This document shows positions 49,201 to 59,709 of a DNA stretch of 64,000 nt, one piece after another (within the stretch, counting starts at the first letter, position 1; every line of letters begins with the position of its first letter). The stretch lies in NCBI GenBank assembly GCA_021464245.1, contig JADCRB010000016.1, forward strand, positions 13,571,440 to 13,635,439. Reading direction: 5' to 3'. This DNA comes from Carallia brachiata (lineage: Eukaryota; Streptophyta; Magnoliopsida; Malpighiales; Rhizophoraceae). The notes beneath the pieces are model-generated. The model searched no databases, was not told the origin of the DNA, and saw nothing but the letters and a program-made list of their open reading frames with translations. A program made the position numbers and the translations under genes.

Positions 49201-51587
49201 AAAAATAACTAAAAACAAAAGAAAACAAAGGAAGGCAATTATTCATTTTTGTATAAAGAATATCAAGAAAAAGAGAAATTTTTTGTAAATCAATCGATGA
49301 ATTTATTACTCTATCATATTAAAAAGTTACGAGTTAATAAAATTGTATATACTTAAATCTTTTTGAAATTTTCTTTTAATGACAGAGCAGTCGTATATAT
49401 AATATGAGAGTTAAGACTCAAACCTTCAACATATTTCTAACTCGGTGTCTATTATATTATGATGTAAAGCGCAAGACAATTAACTAATGCTTAGTACCAA
49501 AAATTATTTCTATCCAGAGGGTTTTTGAAGAAAGAATGGGAATGCACCCTACAACACACTCTTTGCTAGGAAAATAGTTGTATTAACCACCTAATTAATC
49601 TTATTGCTGAGCGCTATGTGCCTTTTGAAGTTTAGGAGACTCGTCTTCCAAACATGAATCCTCTTCTTTATGCGGACATAGTCGGAGTAGCAATTCTAAA
49701 AGTTGGATAAAGTGTTAGGTTTGGTGTGTTGCTATATCTATTCTGTCAGCCTTAATGTTTCTTTCTTGTACCATTTTCCTCAATTTCTCATGAAAACATA
49801 TATATTATTTTTATGCAAAGTTGGTAGATTATTATTACCATTTCAAACATTAATTGTGATCCATAGAGTTGAGTGCTTATCCAGATTTAATGCCTGTGGA
49901 AAGCGAGATAAATGACTACAAGGTCAACATTATATTATTAATACTTTCTATGTATGAGACTGTTTAAATATATGTTGTAATTTATTGAGTCAACTCTCTA
50001 CTTCTTTCTTTGTTTTTTTTTTATTTTTTATTTAATGAGAACTTTGCGCATGTACACTGTGACCATTGGATTGATCAACAATATTGTACGGTCAACTAAA
50101 ATAATAAGTTTGGTAGCTACAAAAACAAATTAGTCTAGTGCCATTTAAATGTTCCTAACATGTTTTCTCCCAAAAAAAAAAAAGAAAGAAAATCTTGCTA
50201 ACATGTTTTACAAAAGGAAATTTCTAAATGTGCGTAGTCACTTCGAAACCATTGTCACGTTATGAAACTTGTAATTTTGTGACCAATCTTTTTTTTTTTT
50301 TTTTGGTAAGAATTTTATGTCTGCAAAGTACCTTGCTTTTTTTTTATCTGTGAAGTGTTAAATATATTAGATAGAAGTCTAGGATAATACATACACCGAT
50401 CCAACTTTTAATTATTGGCAAAAAGAAAAGAAAAATGCTTTACATAATGAGAAATACTATGTAGTAATAAATAATCAATCAAGTGATATAAGTTGTTGAA
50501 TAATTAAAATTTTAAAAAATAAAAAACAAATAAAATATTAAATGATATTGAATAAATTATATAATTATTTTATTATTATTTAAAATTAAACTAAATAGTG
50601 CACATCTTACATTATATGCACACAGTATTAACAAGGAGGATGAGTTCTGCATCGGCTTTGGGACTTGCAAAACAACAAGCGACTCCAATATTGGCGATTA
50701 ACTCAGTTTGGGGCCTCCTGGTGGGGGCAGTCTTGTCTGGCCCCAAACCGGTCCCATTTTTCGGCCTCCTGAGCGTAGTTTCTCTAAGAACAAAAAAGAA
50801 AATGAAAGAAAGATAGACCAAAAAAAAAAAAAAGAAAATGAAAGAAAGAAAGAATGAAACCCAGAAGGCAATTTAACGCAGCCCAACTCAGTTCAACCAG
50901 CCCAACCAACTTTCTCATGGTTGATGCAGAAAGACACATTGGCCGGCTAGCCACCCATGCCCAAGCATGAAGCATATCTAATTATTAACTCTCCAATTTT
51001 AAAAGGGGTTTGTTTCCCCATAGTAGCTGTATTGTAAATGGAGTCTCTCCACTATTGTGATAAAAAAAAAAAAAATCTCCAATTCTTATAAAACTTACAC
51101 CCTTTGTTAAATTAGAATTAAAAATTTTTAAAAGTAATAAATGTAATCTAACTAACTACAGAGCATTACTCTAAAGTGGGAGACTGAAAATTAAATCTTA
51201 CCTCCTACCAACTTCTTTTCTTTTATATATAAATTATGACTCTCTTCAAAGATTTTAATATATATATATATATTAAAGAACTTTACGAATGAAATTTTGA
51301 GGGTTCTCTTCAATTGTCTTCTCCAAATCAATTTGAAAAGACTGATGCTAAAATTGTTTTTCTTGGATTGAATGAAATTTTAAGGATTTAAAGTTTTCTC
51401 TCCCAATCAATCAATTGGTCTAAATATAGGATAAATTAAAGATATTTCAAGAAAAAAAAATATACTAAAGTTGTTTTTCCTAGATTGAATTAACTTTTTA
51501 AAAAAAATTTTGCTGTCAGTTGGCCAAGGAGTTGCAGAAACTCAGAAAGGGAAAACCAAAAAGACAAAAATACAGGTAAGTGTAGCC
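46261..51587. other. AT-rich non-coding region (unit B)
   Basis: Matches 22311-27520 of A. A small local tandem duplication of GAGAAAxTTxTGAxAAA type at about 47870-48060 lengthens B. The GC-rich segment at 50598-50816 matches 26569-26783 of A. A candidate leader exon with donor CAG|GTAAGT ends at about 51575. No other gene seen. Confidence 0.45.
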
Positions 51588-52227
51588 ATGGAAACCTACG
51601 CATCAACAAACACATACCAAGTTCACACAAATGTACTTCTTAAAGCAAGGCAAGCTTGCTACAAGGTCCTCTTTCTCTTTCTTCTTTTTCTTTCTCTCTA
51701 TTCTCTTAATTCTTTGGAAGTCAGTAAGAAAACTTTGAATATGGAATGAATATAATGTGAGGTAAAATTGTTCGATTTGATGGGGTTGAGTTTTATCATA
51801 TTATTATAGGCACCCGATGCTTTCTATGCGTGTTTGGATAAAGAACCAGGGAAAAAGCCCACGGAAATTGGGACCGGGGGGCTTTTGTACCCAATTGAGT
51901 GCAAACGCTTTAGGGATGATTATCAGAAGAATTGCCGCACTACCTGGGTAAAATATTTGAAACCCCCTCCCCCCAAAAAAACCCCATTTGCTTATCCACT
52001 TCTTTTGTTGATTTTTTTTTCTATTTCCTTATGTGTATAAACATATGTGTTTGGTTTTAAAGTTTCTTTTTTTTTTTTTCGGGATTTTGGGATTATGATA
52101 GGTGAAGCATTTTGATAGGCATTACTGCAAGAACAAGAGGGTTCAGAGGTTATTGGATGACAAAGACAATATGAGAGGTCTGTTTTCGCTTCCACAGCCT
52201 TATACTTTCAAGCCCTCTTCTAGTTAA
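51588..52227 (+). CDS. COA6: COA6/COX6B-like cytochrome c oxidase assembly protein, unit B (three exons)
   Basis: Exons 51588-51665, 51810-51947 and 52102-52227 join in phase 0 to give 113 residues: 26, 46 and 41 codons plus stop. Donors are AAG|GT and TGG|GT; acceptors are TATAG| and GATAG|. The product has CX9C (C-YKAPDAFYA-C), CX10C (C-KRFRDDYQKN-C) and WVKHFDRHYCKNKRVQRLLDD, the COA6/COX6B-family twin-cysteine fold. COA6 acts in the mitochondrial intermembrane space in copper delivery to COX2. The likely plant relative is the small COX subunit VIb-family protein of Arabidopsis (At5g58005). Oddities: Arg to Pro inside the first cysteine pair relative to A, and an altered exon 3 tail (NMRGLFSLPQP). 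It may be functional or beginning to decay. The start ATG is the first one shared by A and B. Confidence 0.8.
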
Positions 52228-53999
52228 TAGTCCTTATGCTTGTCAATTGTCATATAGGAATCTAGGGTTTTTGGTTATTTGCACTTTCGGGTACTTTTGA
52301 TCAGACTTGAAGTTCTATAGAGATTACATTACATATTAGTTACAATGGATATTGATTGTTTAGTGTATAATATGTGAATGAAATAAGCGAGGGAATTTCT
52401 GAATTCGAGGATGATAGTTGCAGTCTGTCGCTTTAGTTTCCATTGTTTGTTCCGTTTCCCATGATTTTGCATGCTGGGTGCTTGTTAAACAGAAACAGCT
52501 TCCTCTTAGTATTTACAGTGGCCAGTAGAATTGTACTATTATTAAATGGAGTTTATGCATCTTGACAGGGGTATAAAGCTTGACTTGGCCCCTTAAGGGA
52601 AGATGGATGCAAAGTTTGCGAGATAATTCTGAGTGAATGGTGGATAGCTCATTCAAGTAAGACGATGAAACTGTAGAATTTGCTGTATTCTTGTGGTCTC
52701 TGGATGGTGCGGCAATTGCAATTACAAACAAGGGGTGCATTTGGACTTGAAAAGATATATCCATCCCTTGTATTGACAAATGAAAATGCTCTCAAATTGA
52801 AGCTTGAGGATGTTTTTTCTCTCGCCCAAATGCCTAAATTGTTAGTAAAAGTAAGGAAAAATAAACAAAATGAGTGCAACGAAATAAAACAAATGATGTA
52901 TATAAAATCTGAAACATGCAAATACACTGCCTTTAAGAATAGATTTGTGCCGCGTGTACGAAATAGCCACATTGCAACAAGTGTGATAGCAATTATCTTC
53001 TCAAGATACGACAGACATTTCTTTTGGTGTGCACTTCACAAATGAGCTAACAAAAATAGCACAAGCTTGAATAACCCAACAAATTTCAGAATGTCGGTAG
53101 AGAGAAGAAGAGTATGGTTAGTGTTATATATTTTGGAGAAAGCTGAGCAGTCCTTTTACAGTGATCTAGGTGTAAAGTCACATAAAAAATAATAATAAGC
53201 ATTATGACTAAGCATTAAGGCTGGGTTTAATGGTTACAACAACTAGTTTTCAAACAGCCAGTAACAGTTGTATTGGCTAACTCTCCAACAACAAAAAAAA
53301 AAAGTAGTTAAAAAATAGCTAGTTTGACCAAATTTTTTGAAAGGTCTTAAGAATTTGGTCATATGAGCTCATTTATATTGTGTCTGAGTCTGAATTGGAC
53401 GAGATCTCTTATGAGTCTTTTATTTTATAAAGCATAAGGAATATATTTGTTTACAAACAAGTAAAACTTAACTTCCCCTTTCCATGTAAAATTCTAGTCT
53501 CTATTTATACTTTTTTATTAAGTAATACTCAACTTCTCTTTCTTACGTGAGATACAAATCTTTTAAAATACCCTTTATATATCAACATAAATATTGTGCA
53601 CTTTTCTCGTATTTCGGTTACTACAAATTAGTAATGGCTTCTAAAAGTTCAAATAATTATGTTAATATGTTTTTACAAGTTGCTTTGTTACCTTTTTTAT
53701 GTTTGCCTTCTTAAGTATTTATGCATTAATATAATCTAATTGAGTTAGTTGCATACTTGTATGCCTTTTATTCCACTTATTTGAATGTTTCATATCTTGA
53801 TGTTACCTAAATTAGCTGAGTAGTCAAGTCTTTCCTTGAGGTCATTTGTATTCTCTATGGGTCAGAACAGTCGAAGAGTGAAGCATTGTTTCTTAATTAG
53901 GCGCTAATTAACACACATTATTTGAGAATAGCAAGCGCTGCGGCCACAGCGGAGGGATTAGAAAATCCCGTCGAACTATGGGAGGCTTGGATACAGAAG
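52228..53999. other. Downstream of COA6-like gene (unit B)
   Basis: Matches 28157-29930 of A. It ends abruptly at GGATACAGAAGT (about 54000), where copia sequence begins. About 75 bp of host sequence present in A before the copia is missing here. No gene seen. Confidence 0.5.
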
Positions 54000-54681
54000 T
54001 ATTTTCATGATGTTCAAAGAAGCAACAATCGGCAGCTCAATCATTTGCAGAAGCTGAATATGTTTTAGCAGGAATGGCTACTTCTCAAGCCCTTTGGTTG
54101 AGAAGAATTTTAGACGACATTGGCAAGAAACAAGAAGAGCCTACTGTGCTTTATTATGATAACAAATCAGCAATTGTTATAGCCAACAACCCTGTTTTTC
54201 ATAGCAGAACCAGACACATAGCATTGAATTATCACTTTATTAGAAAGGCAATGGAAGATGGAGAAGTACAGCTGGTTTTTTGCAGGTCTGAGGAGCAAGT
54301 AGCTGACATTTTTACAAAAGTATTGCCAAGAATGAGGTTCCAACAACTTAGAGCAGCAATGGGAGTTGCAGACCATCACATTAAGGGGGAGAATGTTGAA
54401 GAGTAACGTGATGTAAAGCTAAATGGTTAAATAGTATTTTTGTCTTTTATTAGCAACTATGGTTAAACTAATTTAAGTTACAAGTTGATCCAATGGCCAT
54501 TAGCAGAACACATGTATGGCTAGAAACTAATGTAACTTTTTGTATATTTATGTAGTGGAAGGATTTGGAAAAGCTAATAAAAGAAAAAAAAAATAGAGTA
54601 AAAAAATCTCTTGCTCCCCCATTGCTTTTCTATTTAGAAATTTCAGTCCAGCACCATTTTTCTGCATATTTGGGGCCAACA
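54000..54681 (+). mobile_element. Copia remnant: RNase H end plus intact 3' LTR (B/C boundary)
   Basis: From about 54000 the sequence matches 33989-34384 of the copia in unit A, then a 288-bp 3' LTR (54394-54681) followed by the same ATCAC (54682-54686). The 5' LTR and roughly the first 3.7 kb of the internal region are deleted, together with adjoining host DNA. The LTR lacks the MITE found at 34501 and shows the empty site. The insertion point is the same, so the fragment and the full copy are products of one insertion. Confidence 0.92.
54074..54406 (+). pseudogene. Copia RNase H C-terminal fragment
   Basis: A 110-codon frame, MATSQALWLRRILDDIG...FCRSEEQVADIFTKVLPRMRFQ, the C-terminal part of copia RNase H. 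Compared with the copy at 34065-34397, it keeps ADIFTK where the other has ANNFTK, so it is less decayed here. Truncated and non-functional. Confidence 0.9.
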
Positions 54682-54686
54682 ATCAC

Positions 54687-55648
54687 ATATGTTTGCATTT
54701 AGCACAAAGGCAATCACAATTTGGAACCTTCACATCTCAACATAATTGTGCTTTAGTGTTGCACGCTTTTGCTCTCATCATTCTAGGTTACTAATGTTGC
54801 TTTTATTGAGAGTTATTATTGATGGCTTCATAGTTGCAGCCGTGTTTAATTGCAGACTTGATTGCTACTGGAGTCTAAAAGACTAAATTGTACATGACTT
54901 GAGATAAAGGTGATAATGAACAAGGTATGAATTAGATGTTGGAGCGATGCTTGCAACTATATTTTTATTCATTATAGTGTAAAGAATGATACAGTTCAGT
55001 GTTCTTATTATTTTATTTGTCTCATATAGGTATATGTAAGACTGTCCCTGCAGCCTCAATTAATAAACAGCTTGTTTAATTCCTTCCCAGCTATTGCTTT
55101 GAGTTCCCTACTGGCTACTGGTGCAGATGAATGGGCAAAACATTATTTAAATAGCTATCCTACAACTTACTATATTATGACAAGGATTTGCCTTTCCACT
55201 GATCATAAATAAGGGGTTACAAGTGTCTTAATAAACCCATGTGCCTGCACGACAATGGGCAGTGAGTAGTAATTTGATTTTGACGCCCTGAGACCTGCCA
55301 AATTTTAAGTTTTAGAGTTCTTAATCACCAACCCCAGTTCCGATTCATTGTGCCAGCCGGCCCTGGAGAATGCATCCTTGAGCCGTTGACGTTTTTTAAA
55401 CGGATTTTAATGATGATGTGTTTTCACATAAGGTCAATTACTTTGTCTGTTTAAGATTGTACTTGCAGTAAACATCAACTGTTTATTTATGGGATGATTT
55501 ATGGATGCTTTGGTTATGTTCTAGAAGACTGTCTACAAACGTTGAACCTATCCGGCTAGTTTTGGTTACACAGACAACAGATTTGGTCATCTCAACGATT
55601 GTGATGGCACTTTGATGAGCCTACTTGACTCTCATGGCGCATTACCAT
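54687..55648. other. Inter-unit segment right of the copia remnant (B/C boundary)
   Basis: The near-identical counterpart of 35332-36432, lacking about 120-130 bp at about 55588. No gene recognised. Confidence 0.55.
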
Positions 55649-58600
55649 ATTGAATCTGGCAATGCACTGTCCATGCACCAATGAGCCATTCGATTTGAAG
55701 TTCCCATTTTACCAAATCAAATTCATGGAATTGAAGGTACTGTATATAATAGCGCCAAATGGAGTGAATATGCTAGCAGATAATCATCATTCCAATTTCT
55801 ACTTAATCCAGCACAAAACTTCAAGCATTTGGTCTCACGCCTGATTTCTTCTTATTACTTTGTTTCATGAAATTATTTTTTGCACACTTATTGTGTGCCT
55901 TTTACTTGGAATAGTTATTTATCTGATCACAATGCCCTAGCAGTGTGCCTATCTTGTGAATAACCAGACAAAAAGTTTGATGTGAAACACTCGAGGGAGA
56001 AAGAGCATAGGGAACACTAAAATTCAGATGAGCATTCAAAATTCATACTCTATTTTTATTAAAAAGTGATGTCAAAAAATGAAATACAAATATAAATCAA
56101 GTTTCTCTCACTTATTATTTAATTATTGAAAAATTATGCTCATATATCCAATGGCATGCCAGATTAATCAACAACAAATGCCAATGGGCCACATAAGGGA
56201 TCTAGTCACAAAAGCGACCGGCTCAAATCACATAAATTGGTTATAAGAAGTCCAAAGACTTCAAAAAAAAAAAAAAGACATGTCCATAACTTATTAGTTC
56301 GTACAATTCCAAATAGTTAATTTAGGCTAACATGAAGTATTAGATACTAATTTGTGTGATCTACATTTTTCCATCCAAACATTCAACGATATCCTACACT
56401 TCATAAACCATGGGTCAAATAATTTTAACTTTTTGACTTTTAAATTACCAAATTGGTGAACTGTCCTGAGGTAAAAGTTTGAGAAACTACATAGAACAGA
56501 TTTTTGGCAAATTCATGGTCCCATGCTAGCAAGAACATGTCGGATCATGAACGTGTAATTGGACCCATGAAATTGCAGGACCTAATTACTTCCAAAACAA
56601 GGGGAAATTGAATAAAACAAAAGAGGCTAAAAAAAGCCATACATGAAAAACTCCAAATATCACGAGGAAGTGACCGTCTTGTTTATTACAAAATAGTCAG
56701 ATGAACATTGTTGCTACTCCACAGCCAATCTCACCAATGTCACAGTGGCCTTGATTCCACCACAACCAAGTTCCACTAGTTCTGATTATCCCTCTATGTT
56801 GCCACATATTCACCCTCATGTCACAACTACGACTAAAATTCTACTTAAAATACTCGCACTACAAGGCTGATGGCCTTGCTTCCACCCCATGATCGGCATT
56901 GGTATCGAATGATTATCCATTAAATAGCCAAACAACCAAAAACAATTCATATATCATAAATGCAGCACGCCTTGAATTGAATATAAGAAAAGGGACAAAA
57001 CCAAGTATCATTATTGTTTGCAAATAGGCTGATGACCATAACTAGCTTCTACCTCAAATGCGCACAACCAACAATTCACGAATGATAAACGAAGCACGCC
57101 TTGGATTAAATATAAAAAATGGACAAAACAAGTATTATAATTGTTTGCAAATAACACTGAATATTCGATAGTGTTTAGTTCCTACAAACACATTCAAATA
57201 AATATACCGTTAACACTTAGATAGTTAGGCCGAAGGATACAATTTGAGATTGAACAATAACAATTTAAGAACCATTTATGACAAATAAATCAAGAATACT
57301 CTCTCTCTCTCTCTCTCTCAGCTATACATCACTTGTACCTCCATGGTCTCACTAACAGTCATAGAAATATCATGTATGGCTTTTTTTTTCCCTGATAAGT
57401 GTCGTGTATGATTAATTGATTACAGAATTCACTACAGGACCAAAGCCTTAAAAGAATCTTGAGGACAAGTCTATGTGATGGACAATCTAATACAAGCTCC
57501 TTTATGTAACTTGTGGAACAAACATCAATACTTGTAGTTGTGTGGAATGCCTAACTAATTAGGAGATTAAGGCATGATTTTCCAGTTTAGAAGTAAGAAC
57601 ACTAAAGCCAAAACAAGTTCACTGATCCACTGGTTAATCTGTATTCTGTAAACAAAAACCGTCATTGCACCATTTACTGCTCAGGATCTATTACATCTTT
57701 CAAAGTAAAATCCATGAACAAAGAACATCACTACACAATTCACTGCTCAGGATGTATAAATTAACAGCTAACATGGTAAATAAATGGAAGCTATTAATGA
57801 TGATCACCCTTTATTTGCAAACAAATACACATACTGTATCTGCCCTTAATCCTATTGTCAGCTGTCGCCTTAATCCTATACCCCCATCAACCCACAATAG
57901 ATGTAAAGCTTAAGATAAATAATGGATAATCCCCTCCCTCTCTCTTGTTAATTTTTAGCTCGACTTGTTTAAGATCTTTCTATAACAGCTTGGACCCTTT
58001 GAGGGAACTGAGAAAAAATCAAATGAAACCCAAGGCCGGTAATAAAACCAGATAGAAGAAGAATATATGCTGAATAATATGGCATATACCATTTAAGAAA
58101 AAGCATAAAATCCGAGCAAACAACTCCAAAAAATACAAAAGAATACTAAAATTAACATGAAAGAGATCATTAAACTTGCCTGGATGCAGCAAACAGATGC
58201 CGTTCCTTGCCTCCTAAAAGCAAACCAAACAGAAGCGCTCTCTGAACTGGAAAGCAATGAAGAGTTAAAAGAGCGATTTTTTTCACTACTATAAATAATA
58301 ACAAAGAAAATACGGCCTTGATAAAGAAGTAGGATCTTCTATAAAAGGAAACAGAATAAAAAGATTTTGAAGAAAAATCAGCTGACAGAAATTAATTACA
58401 GACCTGTGAACATGGGGATTTCCTACTTGGGGAGAAACTTCCCCCATGGCCATAAAATAGCAAATATCTTCACAAAAGAGGAAACATAGAATTCTTCCCA
58501 TATTTAGCACCATAAGAACTTGGAGATCTTCACAAAAGGGGTCCCCTTTTTTGCTACCATTGACCAGTCCAAGTCCATCCATCTGGTCCTTTCTCGCCCA

Positions 58601-59618
58601 GTTCAAAAATCAACGAGAACAAGAAATATAACCTTGAAAGCTGCTTGCTTTAGGACTATTCGAGTAAAGAAACATTAAAAGGACCAAAAATGGGTTAGTT
58701 TAAGGAAAACCCACATGAGATCAGGAACCAAGAAGACAGATGAAAACCCAAATTTGAGCCTTGGACTTGCATGCTTAATTTCAAAAAAAAAAAAAAAAAC
58801 AAGAAGAAGAAAGAAAGAAAGAAGAGGAGGGGTTTTGATATAAATCAACCAAAAGTTAGGAAACGTGGCGGTTTTCCGTTAAATTTCAATAGTAACAAGG
58901 CGCACCTTCTTGATTATTCATCGTATGGGTCTTGATTGATTCATTGTAACCAACCAGGCGTACCTTCGAAGAGCCAAAAAAAAAAAAACACAAACAAGGC
59001 ATACTCGTTCCTCTTCCAAAGAGAGGACCATGAAAAGCCACGCTTTGAATCAGAGTCACAAGTTTCAATAAAATCATTATAAAAGGATTACTGTATTGAT
59101 TAATAACAAAATAGTGGTTAACTTAAAAGGTACACTACTGACTGCGCGCAAAGCTCATCATCAATGTTATCTAAATCCAATGTTCAGATAAATAAGCAAA
59201 AATAAATAAATAAATAAATAAAAGAGCTCACCCCAACATTAATTCTTTGCATTCTGGAGTATTCTGGGTAGAACAACAAGTTGCGTTAATTAATTGATAG
59301 GCCAAAAGAGGGGAAAAAAAAAGGAAAAAAAAAAGAAAAAACATCCTCATCAAGAGATTGGGGATTTTTCTAGTGCTAGGTGCATACAAGAATTAAGAAA
59401 GGAGAAAAGAGGGGCTTCTATGGTTGCTTTCCTTTCCTTATTGTTTAGAGCAACATAACATCTGGCAGATGTCAAAAATGGGCGCATGCATGATCAAAAA
59501 CTTCATAAACGGAAGAAAATAAAATTTAGAAGACAACAAACAAAACAAAAGGGAATGAATTAGGAAACCAAAGCTGTTAGGGAGAACTCAGAAGGTACAC
59601 CACTGTCTGTCACTCATT
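55649..59618 (-). other. Probable 3' portion of MIR156 host transcript and flank (unit C)
   Basis: The counterpart of 36433-40390, nearly identical. The minus frame MNWARKDQ... (from 58606) ends at 58289 after a small deletion, confirming that it is not conserved as protein. Confidence 0.45.
57299..57320. repeat. (CT)n microsatellite, unit C
   Basis: The same repeat as at 38067-38086, slightly longer; absent in A. Confidence 0.85.
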
Positions 59619-59709
59619 TGACAGACAGAAGAGAAGTGAGCACAAACCCTGCAAAGGTATGGCACTGCATACAATCACCTGCGTGTGTGCTCACTCTCTT
59701 CTGTCAATC
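59619..59709 (-). ncRNA. MIR156: MIR156 precursor hairpin, unit C
   Basis: Mature miR156 TGACAGAAGAGAGTGAGCAC is exact at 59687-59706 (minus strand). The star arm (about 59624-59643) matches unit A, without the substitution of B. Arm order and loop are as in A. Flanks on both sides are close to B, up to the divergence point near 60065. Confidence 0.94.

Larger units (their letters stand above)
36433..55648. repeat. Tandem segmental duplication, unit B (about 19.2 kb), mosaic
   Basis: The middle unit. Its left part (to about 40805) shares base states with C against A, for example GAGGAGGGGTTTTGA at about 39592 and a CT microsatellite at 38067. Its right part (from about 40838) shares states with A against C. 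It carries three insertions absent from A and C, or from A where C cannot be checked: an hAT-like MITE, a LINE and a Tourist-like MITE. Its right end has only a fragment of the copia. Confidence 0.88.
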
